64,000 nucleotides of DNA, taken from contig NZ_CANNGQ010000001.1 of assembly GCF_947504145.1 (NCBI RefSeq), forward strand, positions 992,001 to 1,056,000, given 5' to 3'. Position numbers and translations under genes: made by a program. This document shows positions 47,098 through 57,150 of this stretch, piece after piece. The notes under the pieces are model-generated. The model searched no databases. It saw only the letters and a list, made by a program, of their open reading frames with translations, and was not told the DNA's origin. The stretch is from an uncultured Microbulbifer sp. (GTDB lineage Bacteria; Pseudomonadota; Gammaproteobacteria; Pseudomonadales; Cellvibrionaceae). The number at the start of each line of letters is the position of its first letter. Within the stretch, counting starts at the first letter, position 1.

Positions 47098-48027
47098 TTA
47101 CAGTTTTGTTTCCAACTCAGGTACTGCATCGAACAGATCCGCCACCAGGCCGTAATCTGCAACGGAGAAGATTGGCGCCTCTTCATCCTTATTGATCGCC
47201 ACAATCACCTTGGAGTCTTTCATACCTGCCAAGTGCTGGATGGCACCGGAGATACCCACCGCAATGTAGAGGTCAGGCGCAACAATTTTACCCGTCTGGC
47301 CAACCTGCATATCGTTCGGGACAAAGCCCGCGTCCACTGCGGCGCGGGAAGCACCTACCGCGGCGCCCAGCTTGTCGGCTACTTTATTCAGCAATTCGAA
47401 GTTTTCGCCGTTCTGCATGCCGCGGCCACCAGAAATAACCACGCGAGCTGCGGTCAGTTCCGGGCGATCAGACTCTGCCAGCTCCTCGCCCACAAACTTG
47501 GAAACGGCGGCGTCGTCGACAATATCGACAGACTCTACCGCCGCACTGCCACCTTCCGCAGCAACAGGGTCAAATGCGGTAGTACGCACCGAGGCCACTT
47601 TGATTGCGTCGGAGCTCTGCACGGTAGCGATCACGTTGCCCGCGTAGATCGGACGCTTAAAGGTGTCCGGGCTCTCAACCGCAAGAATGTCGGAAATCGG
47701 CTGCACATCAAGCAGCGCCGCGGCGCGCGGCAGCATGTTTTTGCCGGTGGTGGTTGCCGGAGCCAGGATATGACTGTAGTTCTTGCCCAGATCGCCTACC
47801 AGCTTGGCTACATTTTCGGCCAACTGATGCTCGTAAGCGGCATTATTGGCGACCAGCACTTTGCTGACACCTTCCACTTTCGCGGCTGCTTCACCAACGG
47901 CGTCACAGCCGCTGCCCGCTACCAGCACGTCGATATCGCCACCGATGGCCTTGGCCGCGGCGATGGTATTGAGGGTTGCGCCTTTCAGTTCGGCGTTATC
48001 GTGCTCTGCAATTACAAGAATGCTCAT
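47098..48027 (-). CDS. etfA: Electron transfer flavoprotein alpha subunit
   Basis: The 309-residue FAD-binding subunit passes electrons from acyl-CoA dehydrogenases to ETF-QO. The C-terminal FAD-binding signature is present ([20 protein letters not shown]). It overlaps the etfB stop by one to three bases. Confidence 0.95.
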   Translation of the reverse strand: MSILVIAEHDNAELKGATLNTIAAAKAIGGDIDVLVAGSGCDAVGEAAAKVEGVSKVLVANNAAYEHQLAENVAKLVGDLGKNYSHILAPATTTGKNMLPRAAALLDVQPISDILAVESPDTFKRPIYAGNVIATVQSSDAIKVASVRTTAFDPVAAEGGSAAVESVDIVDDAAVSKFVGEELAESDRPELTAARVVISGGRGMQNGENFELLNKVADKLGAAVGASRAAVDAGFVPNDMQVGQTGKIVAPDLYIAVGISGAIQHLAGMKDSKVIVAINKDEEAPIFSVADYGLVADLFDAVPELETKL

Positions 48028-48776
48028 CAGATTACTTTCGCCTCGTTTTTCAGTTTCTCGACCAGTTCCGCAACATCTGCCACTTTGATACCAGCCTGGC
48101 GCTCGGCCGGCGGCTCCACTTTCAGGGTTTTGGTGCGCGGGGCGATATCCACACCCAGTTCTTCCGGGTTGGTCACATCCAGAGGCTTTTTCTTGGCCTT
48201 CATGATATTGGGCAGGGAGGCGTAACGCGGCTCATTCAAGCGGAGGTCAGTGGTAACCACTGCTGGCAGCTGGAGCTCAACGGTCTGCAGACCGCCGTCG
48301 ATTTCACGGGTCACCTTGACGGAGCCCTCTTCGACGTTCACCTCAGAGGCAAAGGTGCCCTGCCCCATGCCGGTCAGTGCGGCCAGCATCTGGCCAGTCT
48401 GATTGTTGTCGCCATCGATGGACTGCTTGCCCAGGATAACCAACTGCGGCTCTTCCTTTTCCACGATGGCTTTCAGGCACTTGGCCACTGCCAGCGGCTG
48501 AAGCTCGGCATCGGTCTCGACCTGAATACCGCGGTCGGCGCCCAGCGCCAGTGCGGTGCGAATCTGTTCCTGGCACTGTTTAGGGCCCATGGACACAACG
48601 ACGATCTCGCTGACCACACCCTTTTCTTTCAGGCGTACCGCTTCTTCTACGGCGATTTCACAGAAGGGGTTGATGGACATCTTTACATTGGCAGTGTCCA
48701 CATCTGAACCGTCCGCCTTTGGGCGAACCTTCACGTTGTAATCGACAACGCGTTTCACAGCTACAAGAACTTTCAT
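48027..48776 (-). CDS. etfB: Electron transfer flavoprotein beta subunit
   Basis: The 249-residue subunit contains [20 protein letters not shown], the AMP-binding domain and the beta signature near [20 protein letters not shown]. It is the first gene of the etfBA unit and is divergent from the ETF-QO gene. Confidence 0.95.
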   Translation of the reverse strand: MKVLVAVKRVVDYNVKVRPKADGSDVDTANVKMSINPFCEIAVEEAVRLKEKGVVSEIVVVSMGPKQCQEQIRTALALGADRGIQVETDAELQPLAVAKCLKAIVEKEEPQLVILGKQSIDGDNNQTGQMLAALTGMGQGTFASEVNVEEGSVKVTREIDGGLQTVELQLPAVVTTDLRLNEPRYASLPNIMKAKKKPLDVTNPEELGVDIAPRTKTLKVEPPAERQAGIKVADVAELVEKLKNEAKVI

Positions 48777-49223
48777 GAAAATCCCGTCTCAGTAGTCTAC
48801 TTGGAAGTTGCAGCGCCGTGGCCAGACTGGCTCCGGTGCAACATGGGTAACTCGGGCAGGCTCCCGGCCGAGTACTGCGGCGGCGCTGCCACACCCGGCT
48901 CAGATGAGTCGGGCGAGTGAAATCAGGCAATTGCACGCCCGCCACAAGTTCAAACAGTTGTTTGAGCGGCGTGTATGTTGGCGCTTTCACAAGCCAAAAT
49001 CAATAGTTGAATACTAGGCTGAACCATCATTCATAAAATCAATTTCAGGCCATAATTACGCCGTATTCGGCAGACCGGAATTCCGGGTTTTCCCCTGTTT
49101 TTGCCACCGGAATTGAAAAGTCCTGCAATTGGTAGGGTAGTTTGTTGCCCTATATAATCGGCCGACTTATAAACCGCCTGCCATAATTTGGCGGCTGAAT
49201 AATGAACTTCTGAGGAGAGACCT
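48777..49223. other. Divergent control region between etfBA and ETF-QO gene
   Basis: This 447-base gap has no gene I can support. It should hold promoters in both directions. One good candidate for the plus strand is annotated separately. Confidence 0.5.
49129..49158 (+). promoter_or_regulatory. Candidate sigma-70 promoter of ETF-QO gene
   Basis: TTGGTA (49129-49134) and a perfect TATAAT (49153-49158) are 18 bases apart, 66 bases before the start codon. Confidence 0.6.
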
Positions 49224-50861
49224 GTGGAACGCGAGTCAATGGAATACGACGTAGTCATCGTGGGTGCAGGCCCTGCGGGACTTGCCGCGGCCATCAAGCT
49301 GCGCCAGATCAACGAAGACATTTCCGTGTGCGTGGTAGAGAAAGGCTCCGAAGTGGGCGCGCATATTCTCTCCGGTGCAGTCTTCGAGCCCACGGCACTC
49401 AACGAGCTCTTCCCGGACTGGAAAGAGCGCGGCGCCCCGCTGCAAACCGCCGTGGATGGCGATGACATCTATGTGCTGCGCGGCCCCGAAAATGCTCTCA
49501 AAGTCCCCAATATGCTAGTGCCAAGCACCATGCATAACGAAGGCAACTTCATTATCAGCCTGGGCAACCTGTGTCGCTGGCTGGCCGAACAAGCCGAAGC
49601 ACTGGGTGTAGAGATCTTCCCCGGATTCGCTGCTGCTGAAGTCCTGTACAACGAAGATGGCTCCGTCAAGGGCATCGCCACTGGTGATATGGGCGTCGGC
49701 CTCAATGGAGACCACAAAGACAGCTACATGCAGGGCATGGAGCTGCACGCCAAATACACCCTGTTCGCCGAAGGTTGCCGCGGCCACCTGGGCAAACAAC
49801 TGATTGCCAAATTCAGCCTGGATGCAGACCGCGATCCGCAGCACTACGGCATCGGCATCAAAGAAATCTGGAAAGTCGACAGCGCCAAACACAAGCAAGG
49901 CCTGGTAGTACATACCGCCGGCTGGCCGCTGGATGAGTCCGGTTCCGCGGGCGGCGGCTTCCTGTACCATCTGGAAGACGATCAAGTAGTAGTAGGCTTG
50001 ATCACCGACCTCTCCTATAGCAACCCGCACGTCAGCCCCTTTGACGAGTTCCAGCGCTACAAGCACCACCCGGTGATCAAGCAATACTTGGAAGGCGGCC
50101 AACGCGTGGCCTACGGTGCCCGCGCTATTGTAAAAGGTGGCCTGCAATCCCAGCCGAAGATGACCTTCCCGGGTGGCCTGCTGATCGGCGACGATGCCGG
50201 CACCCTGAACTTTGCCAAGATCAAGGGCAACCACACCGCGATGAAATCCGGCATGCTGGCGGCAGAATCCGTGGCTGAAGCCCTCAAAGCCGAGCGCAGC
50301 AGTGAAGACCTGACCGACTACAGCGACCGCTACAAAAACAGCTGGGCCTGGAAAGAACTACACAAACAGCGCAACTTCGGCCCCGCTCAACACAAATGGG
50401 GCAATATCCTCGGCTCCGCTTACGCGTTTATCGATATCAACATCTTCCAGGGCAAATTGCCCTGGACCCTGAGCGACAGCAAAGCAGACCACGCGCAGAT
50501 GAAGCCGGCGGCAGACTGCAAAAAAATCGCTTACCCGAAACCGGACGGCGTACTGAGCTTCGACAAACTGTCTTCGGTGTTCATTTCCAACACCAACCAC
50601 GAAGAAGATCAGCCCTGTCACCTGACACTGAAAGACAGCGACATCCCGCTGAACCACAACCTGCCAATCTACGACGAGCCCGCACAGCGCTACTGCCCCG
50701 CCGGTGTTTACGAAGTAATCGAGGAAGCGGGCAACAAGCGATTCCAGATCAACGCACAGAACTGCGTGCACTGTAAGACCTGCGATATCAAGGACCCGAC
50801 GCAGAACATCGTCTGGGTAACTCCGGAAGGTGGCGGCGGCCCCAACTACCCGAATATGTAA
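49224..50861 (+). CDS. Electron transfer flavoprotein-ubiquinone oxidoreductase
   Basis: The 545-residue membrane-associated enzyme passes electrons from ETF to ubiquinone. The FAD-binding motif DVVIVGAGPAGLAAAI is at the N-terminus, and the C-terminal ferredoxin-like part carries the 4Fe-4S cysteines (CPAGVYEV and CVHCKTCDIKDP). GTG 49224 is the start because GAGGAGAGA lies just upstream; ATG 49239 is an alternative. Confidence 0.93.
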   Translation: MERESMEYDVVIVGAGPAGLAAAIKLRQINEDISVCVVEKGSEVGAHILSGAVFEPTALNELFPDWKERGAPLQTAVDGDDIYVLRGPENALKVPNMLVPSTMHNEGNFIISLGNLCRWLAEQAEALGVEIFPGFAAAEVLYNEDGSVKGIATGDMGVGLNGDHKDSYMQGMELHAKYTLFAEGCRGHLGKQLIAKFSLDADRDPQHYGIGIKEIWKVDSAKHKQGLVVHTAGWPLDESGSAGGGFLYHLEDDQVVVGLITDLSYSNPHVSPFDEFQRYKHHPVIKQYLEGGQRVAYGARAIVKGGLQSQPKMTFPGGLLIGDDAGTLNFAKIKGNHTAMKSGMLAAESVAEALKAERSSEDLTDYSDRYKNSWAWKELHKQRNFGPAQHKWGNILGSAYAFIDINIFQGKLPWTLSDSKADHAQMKPAADCKKIAYPKPDGVLSFDKLSSVFISNTNHEEDQPCHLTLKDSDIPLNHNLPIYDEPAQRYCPAGVYEVIEEAGNKRFQINAQNCVHCKTCDIKDPTQNIVWVTPEGGGGPNYPNM

Positions 50862-50880
50862 TCGGGCATCGATCCGTTTT

Positions 50881-50908
50881 AAAGGGCACTTCCGCAGTGC
50901 CCTTTTTT
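50881..50908 (+). terminator. Terminator of ETF-QO gene
   Basis: AAAGGGCACT, a five-base loop and AGTGCCCTTTTTT form a classic rho-independent terminator 20 bases after the stop. Confidence 0.85.
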
Positions 50909-50929
50909 ATGCCTGCAATTCCTGAAACG

Positions 50930-50959
50930 AAAAAACCGGACACTGTTCCCAGTGTCCGG
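50930..50959 (-). terminator. Terminator of the 905-aa receptor gene
   Basis: CCGGACACTG and CAGTGTCCGG (50936-50959) are perfect ten-base arms with a four-base loop; reading leftward, six T residues follow (50935-50930). Confidence 0.85.
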
Positions 50960-51034
50960 TCGATCAAGCAATCCCTTTTGGCTTATTACTGCTACAACTT
51001 CCAGGTTGCTTTGGTTTGTTTTTACAACTGAACC

Positions 51035-53752
51035 TTAGAACTGGTATTGCGCGCTCAGAGCAAAGGACTGGCCGGGCTTTTGCTCGAAAACGATCACGTC
51101 CGCACGTTCGATTTCAATCGCTTCGTCCAGCAGATTCTGCATCTTGGCTTTGATCGTGATCTCCTCCGTGGGGTACCAGGAGTACGTCAGGTCCAGTGAG
51201 TGAAATGGCTGCTCGTACGCATCAGGGGCACCGTTGCGGCCCGCCAGGTACAGACGATCGCCAAACATGTTGTAACCAAGGGTAGCGCTGTGGCCGCCAT
51301 CTGGTGAGTCGAAGCCAAGCAGCATGTTCACAACATATTCAGACGCCCCTGTCATTTCGCGAACCAGGCTCGTCGGTGCATCTGCCTCAGTACCGGCAAC
51401 CAGCTCAGTTTCCTGAACGGTCAGGTTGCCCTGCAGGAAGAAACTGTCCATGAAATCACCCATGAAACCGAGGCTTTTCAGGCCTTCAATCTCAATACCG
51501 GTGATTTCACCAGATTCTGCATTGACAATTTCACGAGCAATGTTGGTATCACTGGAGGCGAATTCGAAAAACTCGATCGGATCCACGATATCTTTGTAGA
51601 ACGCGGAAATCGTCAGGTTGTCGCCATTATCGAAGTACCATTCACCTCGAAGGTCGATATTGGTAATCTCTGACGGACGCGCATTCGGGTTGCCCTGAAT
51701 CTGCTCATCCGTAATCGGGTCGATGTAGATCGCGTCGGTGATTTCACGCAGATCGGGACGTACTGCAGTTTGACTGGCGCCAAAGCGCAACTGGAAAGTA
51801 TCAGCCCAGAACGCACCCATGTAAGTCAGAGAGACCGATGGGTATACCGCGTCTTCAGCAAACGTCGCTTCCTGCAGCTCTTCCGGGTCATTGGTGATCT
51901 GCGGATCATCCAGGGAATAGCCGTAGGGGTTCCAGTCCAAAGCTACCTGGTTGTATTCCTCCCAGCGTGCGCCTGCAGACAAGCGCCAGGTTTCATTCCA
52001 GGTCCAGTCCGCTTTACCAAACGCGGCATCGGTTAAGGTGCCAGCAATGTAGCTCTGGTTGTTGGTGCCGGCGCGATCGAAAACAAAGTTGTTGTCGGGG
52101 TCGTTGATGTTTTCGTCGCCGAACACTTCGTCCAGGCTGCCACCAAGTGCATTCGAATCGCCACCGAGAGAGCCGAGGCGGAATTCAGTCTGCTTGTAGC
52201 TCCGACCTTTTTCCGTTCGAGCGTAACCGCCGCTCAGTTCCAGCGTTGAGGTAGAGAACTCAAGCGGAAGAGTGGTGCTCCAACCGTAGTTGATGACCTG
52301 ATCTTCAAGCTCGGTAAAGCGGAACCCAGCACTGTTTACGCCAGTGCTCACCGAGGAAGAGACTGCTTCACCAACAGAGTTAGTCTGGGTGTCCGCATTG
52401 ATATTAACTTCGTTCGGGATATCCGTTTCTGCGGTGGAATCAGAATAGAACCAGTCAACCGCCAGCTCTTCCGGAGCCCAGTTCAACAGGCCACCCGGCA
52501 CCAGGGCCTTGGTGGCTGGGCCTACCAGGTGATGCCCCTTAACCTGGTTAACCACCATGTCGCGCTCTTCGTACTTCAGAGTGTACTCACGGAAACCACG
52601 GCCGTCGGAAACTTGCCGGTTTTCGTTAAAGAAATCGCGTACTGAGGTATCGTCATCGGTATTGCGCAAATACAGGCTAGTCAGCGTGACTTCCTGCTCA
52701 TCTGCGAACCGGATACCAACATTCAGGTTACCGGTAATGTCTACTGAATAGGTAGAAGTCTGCTCGGTATCTGTACGCTCATCAGGGAAACCGTAGCTGC
52801 GCTTGAGAGTTTCCTCTTCGCGCCATTGGTTCTTGTAAGAACCACCGGCAAGGAAACCCACTTCCCAATCATCATTGAGGTAAAAGCGGTTGCCGACGCT
52901 GGCTTTTACATCCATATCCGGGCTGCTGGAATCTTCCTCGATCGCGATATCGCGATTCAGGTTCATTGCAAGTTGACGGTTGATATCCTGGGCCGCGGCA
53001 ATCGCATCGGAAGCAGAGGCATATTCGTTGCCTTCCTGCTCCAGCACGTTGCGGATGTCCTGAACACCAAGACGACCTTTGAAGCGCGTCAAGGCCTGTT
53101 GCAATTCTGCCGGTAGCGCACGCGTGCCATCGTCAGTGCCGAAGTTGTCGTCGTCACCACCGCTGTAGGTCAGCACGTCACCATCGGTCTCAGAATTCAT
53201 CCCGCTTCCGAGTTCGAGGGAGAAGGTTAATCCATCCGGAATACCCTTGGTGCGAATATCGACGTTACCGCCGCCGAAAGTCGCAGCCTGATCCGCGGAG
53301 TAAGACTTTTGAACCGCCAAAGAATCCACTACGGAAGTGGGAAAAATATCCAGCGGGATCACGCTACGGGTCAGATCGGGTGAAGGTACTGTCGCGCCAT
53401 TCAGAGTGGTGCTGGAGTAACGTTCACCGAGACCGCGTACGTATACAAATTTATCGTTGACCAGCGTCAGACCCGACACCCTGCGCAGCGCTGCAGCAAC
53501 GGTTGAGTCCCCTACCCGGCCAATCATTTCGGAACCGAGGATATCGGTTACCACTTCTTCTTCCAGGCGCTCACTGACCAGCAATTCTGCCGAGTCTCTC
53601 AGGCGGCCCTGAACCATGACTTCTTCAATCTGTGGTTGCGGTACAACAACCGCATCCGTTTCTTCTTGTGCAAATGCATTAGGAGCAATGAATGAGGCCG
53701 TGGCGATAGCCAATACCAGCGGCGCTCGTTGAAAAATTTCGTTCTTTACCAT
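51035..53752 (-). CDS. TonB-dependent receptor paired with surface lipoprotein
   Basis: The 905-residue outer-membrane receptor has a signal peptide ending FAQEE, a TonB-box region (PQIEEVMVQGRLRDSAELLV), a plug domain (VSGLTLVNDKFVYVRGLGER) and a barrel ending in LSAQYQF. It lies downstream of a large lipoprotein gene on the same strand; a hairpin sits in the 174-base gap. The pair looks like an uptake system in which the lipoprotein presents the ligand. The ligand is unknown. Confidence 0.88.
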   Translation of the reverse strand: MVKNEIFQRAPLVLAIATASFIAPNAFAQEETDAVVVPQPQIEEVMVQGRLRDSAELLVSERLEEEVVTDILGSEMIGRVGDSTVAAALRRVSGLTLVNDKFVYVRGLGERYSSTTLNGATVPSPDLTRSVIPLDIFPTSVVDSLAVQKSYSADQAATFGGGNVDIRTKGIPDGLTFSLELGSGMNSETDGDVLTYSGGDDDNFGTDDGTRALPAELQQALTRFKGRLGVQDIRNVLEQEGNEYASASDAIAAAQDINRQLAMNLNRDIAIEEDSSSPDMDVKASVGNRFYLNDDWEVGFLAGGSYKNQWREEETLKRSYGFPDERTDTEQTSTYSVDITGNLNVGIRFADEQEVTLTSLYLRNTDDDTSVRDFFNENRQVSDGRGFREYTLKYEERDMVVNQVKGHHLVGPATKALVPGGLLNWAPEELAVDWFYSDSTAETDIPNEVNINADTQTNSVGEAVSSSVSTGVNSAGFRFTELEDQVINYGWSTTLPLEFSTSTLELSGGYARTEKGRSYKQTEFRLGSLGGDSNALGGSLDEVFGDENINDPDNNFVFDRAGTNNQSYIAGTLTDAAFGKADWTWNETWRLSAGARWEEYNQVALDWNPYGYSLDDPQITNDPEELQEATFAEDAVYPSVSLTYMGAFWADTFQLRFGASQTAVRPDLREITDAIYIDPITDEQIQGNPNARPSEITNIDLRGEWYFDNGDNLTISAFYKDIVDPIEFFEFASSDTNIAREIVNAESGEITGIEIEGLKSLGFMGDFMDSFFLQGNLTVQETELVAGTEADAPTSLVREMTGASEYVVNMLLGFDSPDGGHSATLGYNMFGDRLYLAGRNGAPDAYEQPFHSLDLTYSWYPTEEITIKAKMQNLLDEAIEIERADVIVFEQKPGQSFALSAQYQF

Positions 53753-53855
53753 TTCCCAGGCCTCTTATCGTTCCTGTATTTATCTACGGGTCAGACATTT
53801 GCTGCCTGACGTCGCCGGCTTGGATCGTTCAGTCCAGCCGGCCCAGAATCAAAGA

Positions 53856-53888
53856 GGGCGCCGTCTCCAGTCAGTGAAGGCGGCGCCC
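53856..53888 (-). promoter_or_regulatory. Intercistronic hairpin
   Basis: GGGCGCCG (53856-53863) and CGGCGCCC (53881-53888) form a GC-rich stem between the lipoprotein gene and its receptor gene. Only three T residues follow, so it is more likely a weak attenuator or an mRNA-stabilising structure than a full terminator. Confidence 0.5.
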
Positions 53889-53926
53889 TTCATGGTCGGG
53901 GTTATCACCCCAACCAGTTCCAGCTC

Positions 53927-55609
53927 TTACTGCTCAAACCACAGAGCCTGAGCGCGGCTGCCTTCGTGCAGGCCGTACGTCCAGCCAACAGTCCAGTCAG
54001 AGCCGCCGGCACTCAGAGCACCGAAGTAGGCACGAGCAGTAGCATCGTCCGAGTCGTCGGTTGCGCCAACTACCGGGCTGATACCAACAGCTGCGTCATT
54101 TACCATCATGCTCGCAGTGTCGATGGAGAACACAGACAACGGACCCTCAAGAATTTGCAGGCCAGTGTCCGCGGAGGCGGTCGGGTTTAGAGCGGCATCG
54201 CCGGCAACGGTGGCAAACACGTTGTTGTTGGCAACGGCCCACGCTTCCAGCTCGTCTGTACCGATCGGGCCACCTTTGGTCTTGTCAGCACAAGCAAAGA
54301 TGTTGCCGTCGATTTTCGCTTCACCGCTCTCAAGCGCTGCGATGGTCTCGTCACTCTCTACACGCAGGCAGTAGTTGCTACCTTCAACACCGTTTTCGTC
54401 AGCAGCGAACGAGCCGACTACGATGGAGTTGGTAATCATCGGGAAGATGCCTTCACGGAAGCGCCAGCCAGCACCCGGATCGTGAGTACCTTCAGACTGC
54501 GCAGAAACGATACAGGTCAGGCCGTCGATTTTCGGGCGGCTATTAATGCCCGCAGCGATCAGCGCGGAGTAGTCGTTGTCGCCATCGTAAGAACCGATGC
54601 CGTCAGACTCGATACAGTGGTTACCATCGGTTTCACTCTGGATAACCAGGGCGTTGGTGATGGAGCCAGCCCAGCCTTCGTCGATGTCAATAGAGTCATC
54701 GCGAACGTACATGGCCAGGTAATTTTCGAAACTTACCGCACCACCGAACATTTCGATGCCGTCATCGTAAGTTGAGTAAACCTGCAAATTTTTAACGATA
54801 GTGCCGGAACCAACACTACTGAAAGTAATACCGTTCAGCTCGTCACCGTTGGCAACTTCTGCACCGGTGTGCTTAACACGAACGTATTCCATGTGGCCGG
54901 AATTGTCGCCGTTGTTGTCACCACCGTAGTTTGACTGGTCTTTACCGGCAGCACCTTCGGCCAGCACGTGACACTCAGAAGTCGCCAGTTCTGCGTCGTA
55001 GGCACACTTGTTGGTGATACCGAAGCCGTTAATGACCATGCCGCCCCACTGCTGCACGTCTTCAGGGCCGACAGTGCCTTCTACGTCAGAAAGGGAGGTG
55101 AAAGTGATAGGGTCCTGAGCTGTACCAACCGCATTCAGCTGAGAGCCGCGGTTGATAACCATAAATTTGGTGCTGTTAGGGAAAGCAACAGTTGCACCCG
55201 CTTGAACAGTCAGTTTTGCGCCGTCACCGCCTTCAGCGATATTGGCAGCGGCCATGGTGGCGTCGTCGTCATAGTTATTGCCGACGAACAGGCTGCCTTC
55301 AAAAATATGAGCGCCATCGCTATCCAGTGCCGGGATTACCAGGTCAACGGTAAGCGGGTTACCGGAGTCTACGAATGCGGCGCTGTAGGTACAGTTGGTA
55401 CCATCGAATTCACCTTGCTTGACAGAACCGGCTTTCTCATAGGAAGCACAAGGGTTGTTGTCATTGTTACCGCCGTCGCCGCCACCAGTAGAGTTATCTA
55501 CAGAGTTGTCTTCATTAACCGGTGCAATGTTGATACCGCCGCTGTCACAGCCAGCCAGCAGACCAGTGATAGCAGCCGCGAGCAGCAGCTTCTTGGTTAC
55601 AAGTTTCAT
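53927..55609 (-). CDS. Surface lipoprotein, probable beta-helix, partner of TonB receptor
   Basis: The 560-residue product starts at ATG 55609 and has a lipoprotein signal with lipobox LLAGC (Cys near residue 21). After a Gly/Asp/Asn-rich linker comes a region with repeated short strands and Asn/Gly turns (GSQLNAVGTAQDPITFTSLS, MEYVRVKHTGAEVANGDELN) that looks like a right-handed beta-helix. Several spaced cysteines may form disulfides. I recall similar proteins next to TonB receptors in marine gammaproteobacteria, but their ligand is not known to me. Confidence 0.75.
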   Translation of the reverse strand: MKLVTKKLLLAAAITGLLAGCDSGGINIAPVNEDNSVDNSTGGGDGGNNDNNPCASYEKAGSVKQGEFDGTNCTYSAAFVDSGNPLTVDLVIPALDSDGAHIFEGSLFVGNNYDDDATMAAANIAEGGDGAKLTVQAGATVAFPNSTKFMVINRGSQLNAVGTAQDPITFTSLSDVEGTVGPEDVQQWGGMVINGFGITNKCAYDAELATSECHVLAEGAAGKDQSNYGGDNNGDNSGHMEYVRVKHTGAEVANGDELNGITFSSVGSGTIVKNLQVYSTYDDGIEMFGGAVSFENYLAMYVRDDSIDIDEGWAGSITNALVIQSETDGNHCIESDGIGSYDGDNDYSALIAAGINSRPKIDGLTCIVSAQSEGTHDPGAGWRFREGIFPMITNSIVVGSFAADENGVEGSNYCLRVESDETIAALESGEAKIDGNIFACADKTKGGPIGTDELEAWAVANNNVFATVAGDAALNPTASADTGLQILEGPLSVFSIDTASMMVNDAAVGISPVVGATDDSDDATARAYFGALSAGGSDWTVGWTYGLHEGSRAQALWFEQ

Positions 55610-55762
55610 GGATCCCCCTAACAAGGATGAAGTGAATTAATCCGTGAATTAAAAATTTTTATGGGCCAAAGCAATTTGGACGAGGGGGAGTGTAGGAACG
55701 GAGTGTTGCGGAAATGTTACGAATGAAAGACGCGAAGAAAAAAAACGGAGAATTAGTGCAAA

Positions 55763-55823
55763 AATATTTCAGTGTGACGATTTTGTTTCATGGATGCGTC
55801 TGAAATATGTCAGATATATTTCA
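55763..55823. promoter_or_regulatory. Three ATATTTCAG half-sites upstream of lipoprotein gene
   Basis: CTGAAATAT (55799-55807) and ATATTTCAG (55815-55823) form a perfect inverted repeat with a seven-base spacer, and a third copy, ATATTTCAG, lies at 55763-55771. They are 150-215 bases upstream of the lipoprotein start. They probably bind an unknown regulator; this 295-base gap (55610-55904) has no gene. Confidence 0.45.
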
Positions 55824-55904
55824 GCAACATCCCGAAAGTCTAATTTTTGAGCGAAGTAGCGGCTGCGGAAACTAAAAACAGAAGAAATGTGGGATAGCGG
55901 GTGG

Positions 55905-56459
55905 TCAGTATTCGCCGAGTAAAAATTCTTCCCCATTGCTTTTCAGCCACATCTGGCACAGGCGCGCTGGAGGTTCTTGCGGGGGACGAGGTTCTGCCCA
56001 GTCGATCAACTGATAATAGACATCGCGGGACATACGGCCTTCGAGGCCATCGCGAACAACAATGTAGGGAACTGGCTGGGGAGGATCACCGAAGGGTTTG
56101 AGGTGCAGCGGGTGCGCCTTGTTGAGGGTAACTACATCGCCGGTATTGGTGGTGAACAGGATCTGCTCACCTTCGCGGGCCGCCTGAGTGATCAAAAATG
56201 GAACATCTTCGACGCGAATACGCCACTTCTCTACTGGTGTGACCAGGTAATAGTGGCGCCCTTCGCGCTTGAGGATACTGGCAAACAGGTCCACCAGCGG
56301 CTGGCGCTTAATCTCTGTGCCCTCGTGGATCCAGTGACCGTCGGCCTGAATCACAAGGTCCATATCCCCACACAGATCCGGATTCCACTTGGCCACCGGC
56401 GGGTGGCCGCGGAATTCGTCCTGCAGCTTCTCGAGCTGTTTGAACAGTGGCTCAGCCAA
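55905..56459 (-). CDS. DUF1285-family protein
   Basis: The product contains the family stretch PPVAKWNPDLCGDMDLVIQA and TPVEKWRIRVEDVPFLITQA. The start is uncertain: TTG 56459 gives 184 residues, with its start overlapping the last codons of the TetR gene; a longer frame from ATG 56561 would overlap that gene by about 110 bases. DUF1285 proteins are common in proteobacteria and of unknown function. Overlap with the TetR gene suggests joint expression. Confidence 0.75.
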   Translation of the reverse strand: MAEPLFKQLEKLQDEFRGHPPVAKWNPDLCGDMDLVIQADGHWIHEGTEIKRQPLVDLFASILKREGRHYYLVTPVEKWRIRVEDVPFLITQAAREGEQILFTTNTGDVVTLNKAHPLHLKPFGDPPQPVPYIVVRDGLEGRMSRDVYYQLIDWAEPRPPQEPPARLCQMWLKSNGEEFLLGEY

Positions 56460-57150
56460 AGCTGCTACCCGGTGTTGAAGAGGGAGACTGAGGCTGCTGA
56501 CTGACGGAAGAAGAACCAGCGGAGCGGCGCCCGGACATATCACCGATATGTACACCCACATCCATGATGAACTCCATCAGACCTTCGCGATCTTCGATGA
56601 CATCCGAGAACGATTTGGAGTGGTAGAGCTCCACAGCGCCCTGCACCAGGGCCCAGTAGGTGGAGTAATAATAGTAGGCGGGCACCTTCTTCAGGACCCC
56701 CTGCTCCATCCGGCGCTCAAATACGCGGTTCAGCGCAGACGCGTTGGAGTTCCGCAGCGCGTGCAGCTCTGCAATCATTTCTGGCGCCAGGTTCAGGGCA
56801 ATGATCTTTTCCTCAAGACGCTGGAACAGCCGATCACGCGCAGGATCCGCCATACGGCACTCGAAGTAGGCCCGCGCTGGTGCGGTAATGTCGCCCTGCT
56901 CTGCCGTAGCAACCGCACTCTTAAGGCGCTCTGTAAGGGACTTCTCATAGTCCATCAGCAAGCGCATATAGATCTCGGTTTTGGAGATGAAGTGCTTATA
57001 GATGGTGCCCTTACCGATATCCACTCGCTCGGCGATCTGTTCCACAGTGACCTTCTCTTCACCGTGCTCTAGCAACAGCTCCAGCGCCGCATCCAGGATA
57101 CGCTGTTCCCGCGCGCGGAATCTCTGAACCTTCTCTTTTGCCTTATCCAT
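56452..57150 (-). CDS. TetR-family regulator paired with DUF1285 gene
   Basis: The 232-residue protein has the TetR DNA-binding domain (REQRILDAALELLLEHGEEK, then VDIGKGTIYKHFISKTEIY) and an all-helical C-terminal part with a Ser/Gln/Pro-rich tail. ATG 57150 (GGAAG upstream) is preferred over ATG 57201. A perfect 12-base palindrome lies about 50 bases upstream and probably mediates autoregulation. Confidence 0.85.
   Translation of the reverse strand: MDKAKEKVQRFRAREQRILDAALELLLEHGEEKVTVEQIAERVDIGKGTIYKHFISKTEIYMRLLMDYEKSLTERLKSAVATAEQGDITAPARAYFECRMADPARDRLFQRLEEKIIALNLAPEMIAELHALRNSNASALNRVFERRMEQGVLKKVPAYYYYSTYWALVQGAVELYHSKSFSDVIEDREGLMEFIMDVGVHIGDMSGRRSAGSSSVSQQPQSPSSTPGSSFG

Noticed and set aside
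55763..55823. Pho box upstream of the lipoprotein gene
   Set aside because: CTGACAT occurs on the minus strand, but the second half does not fit the direct-repeat consensus; an inverted-repeat reading fits better.
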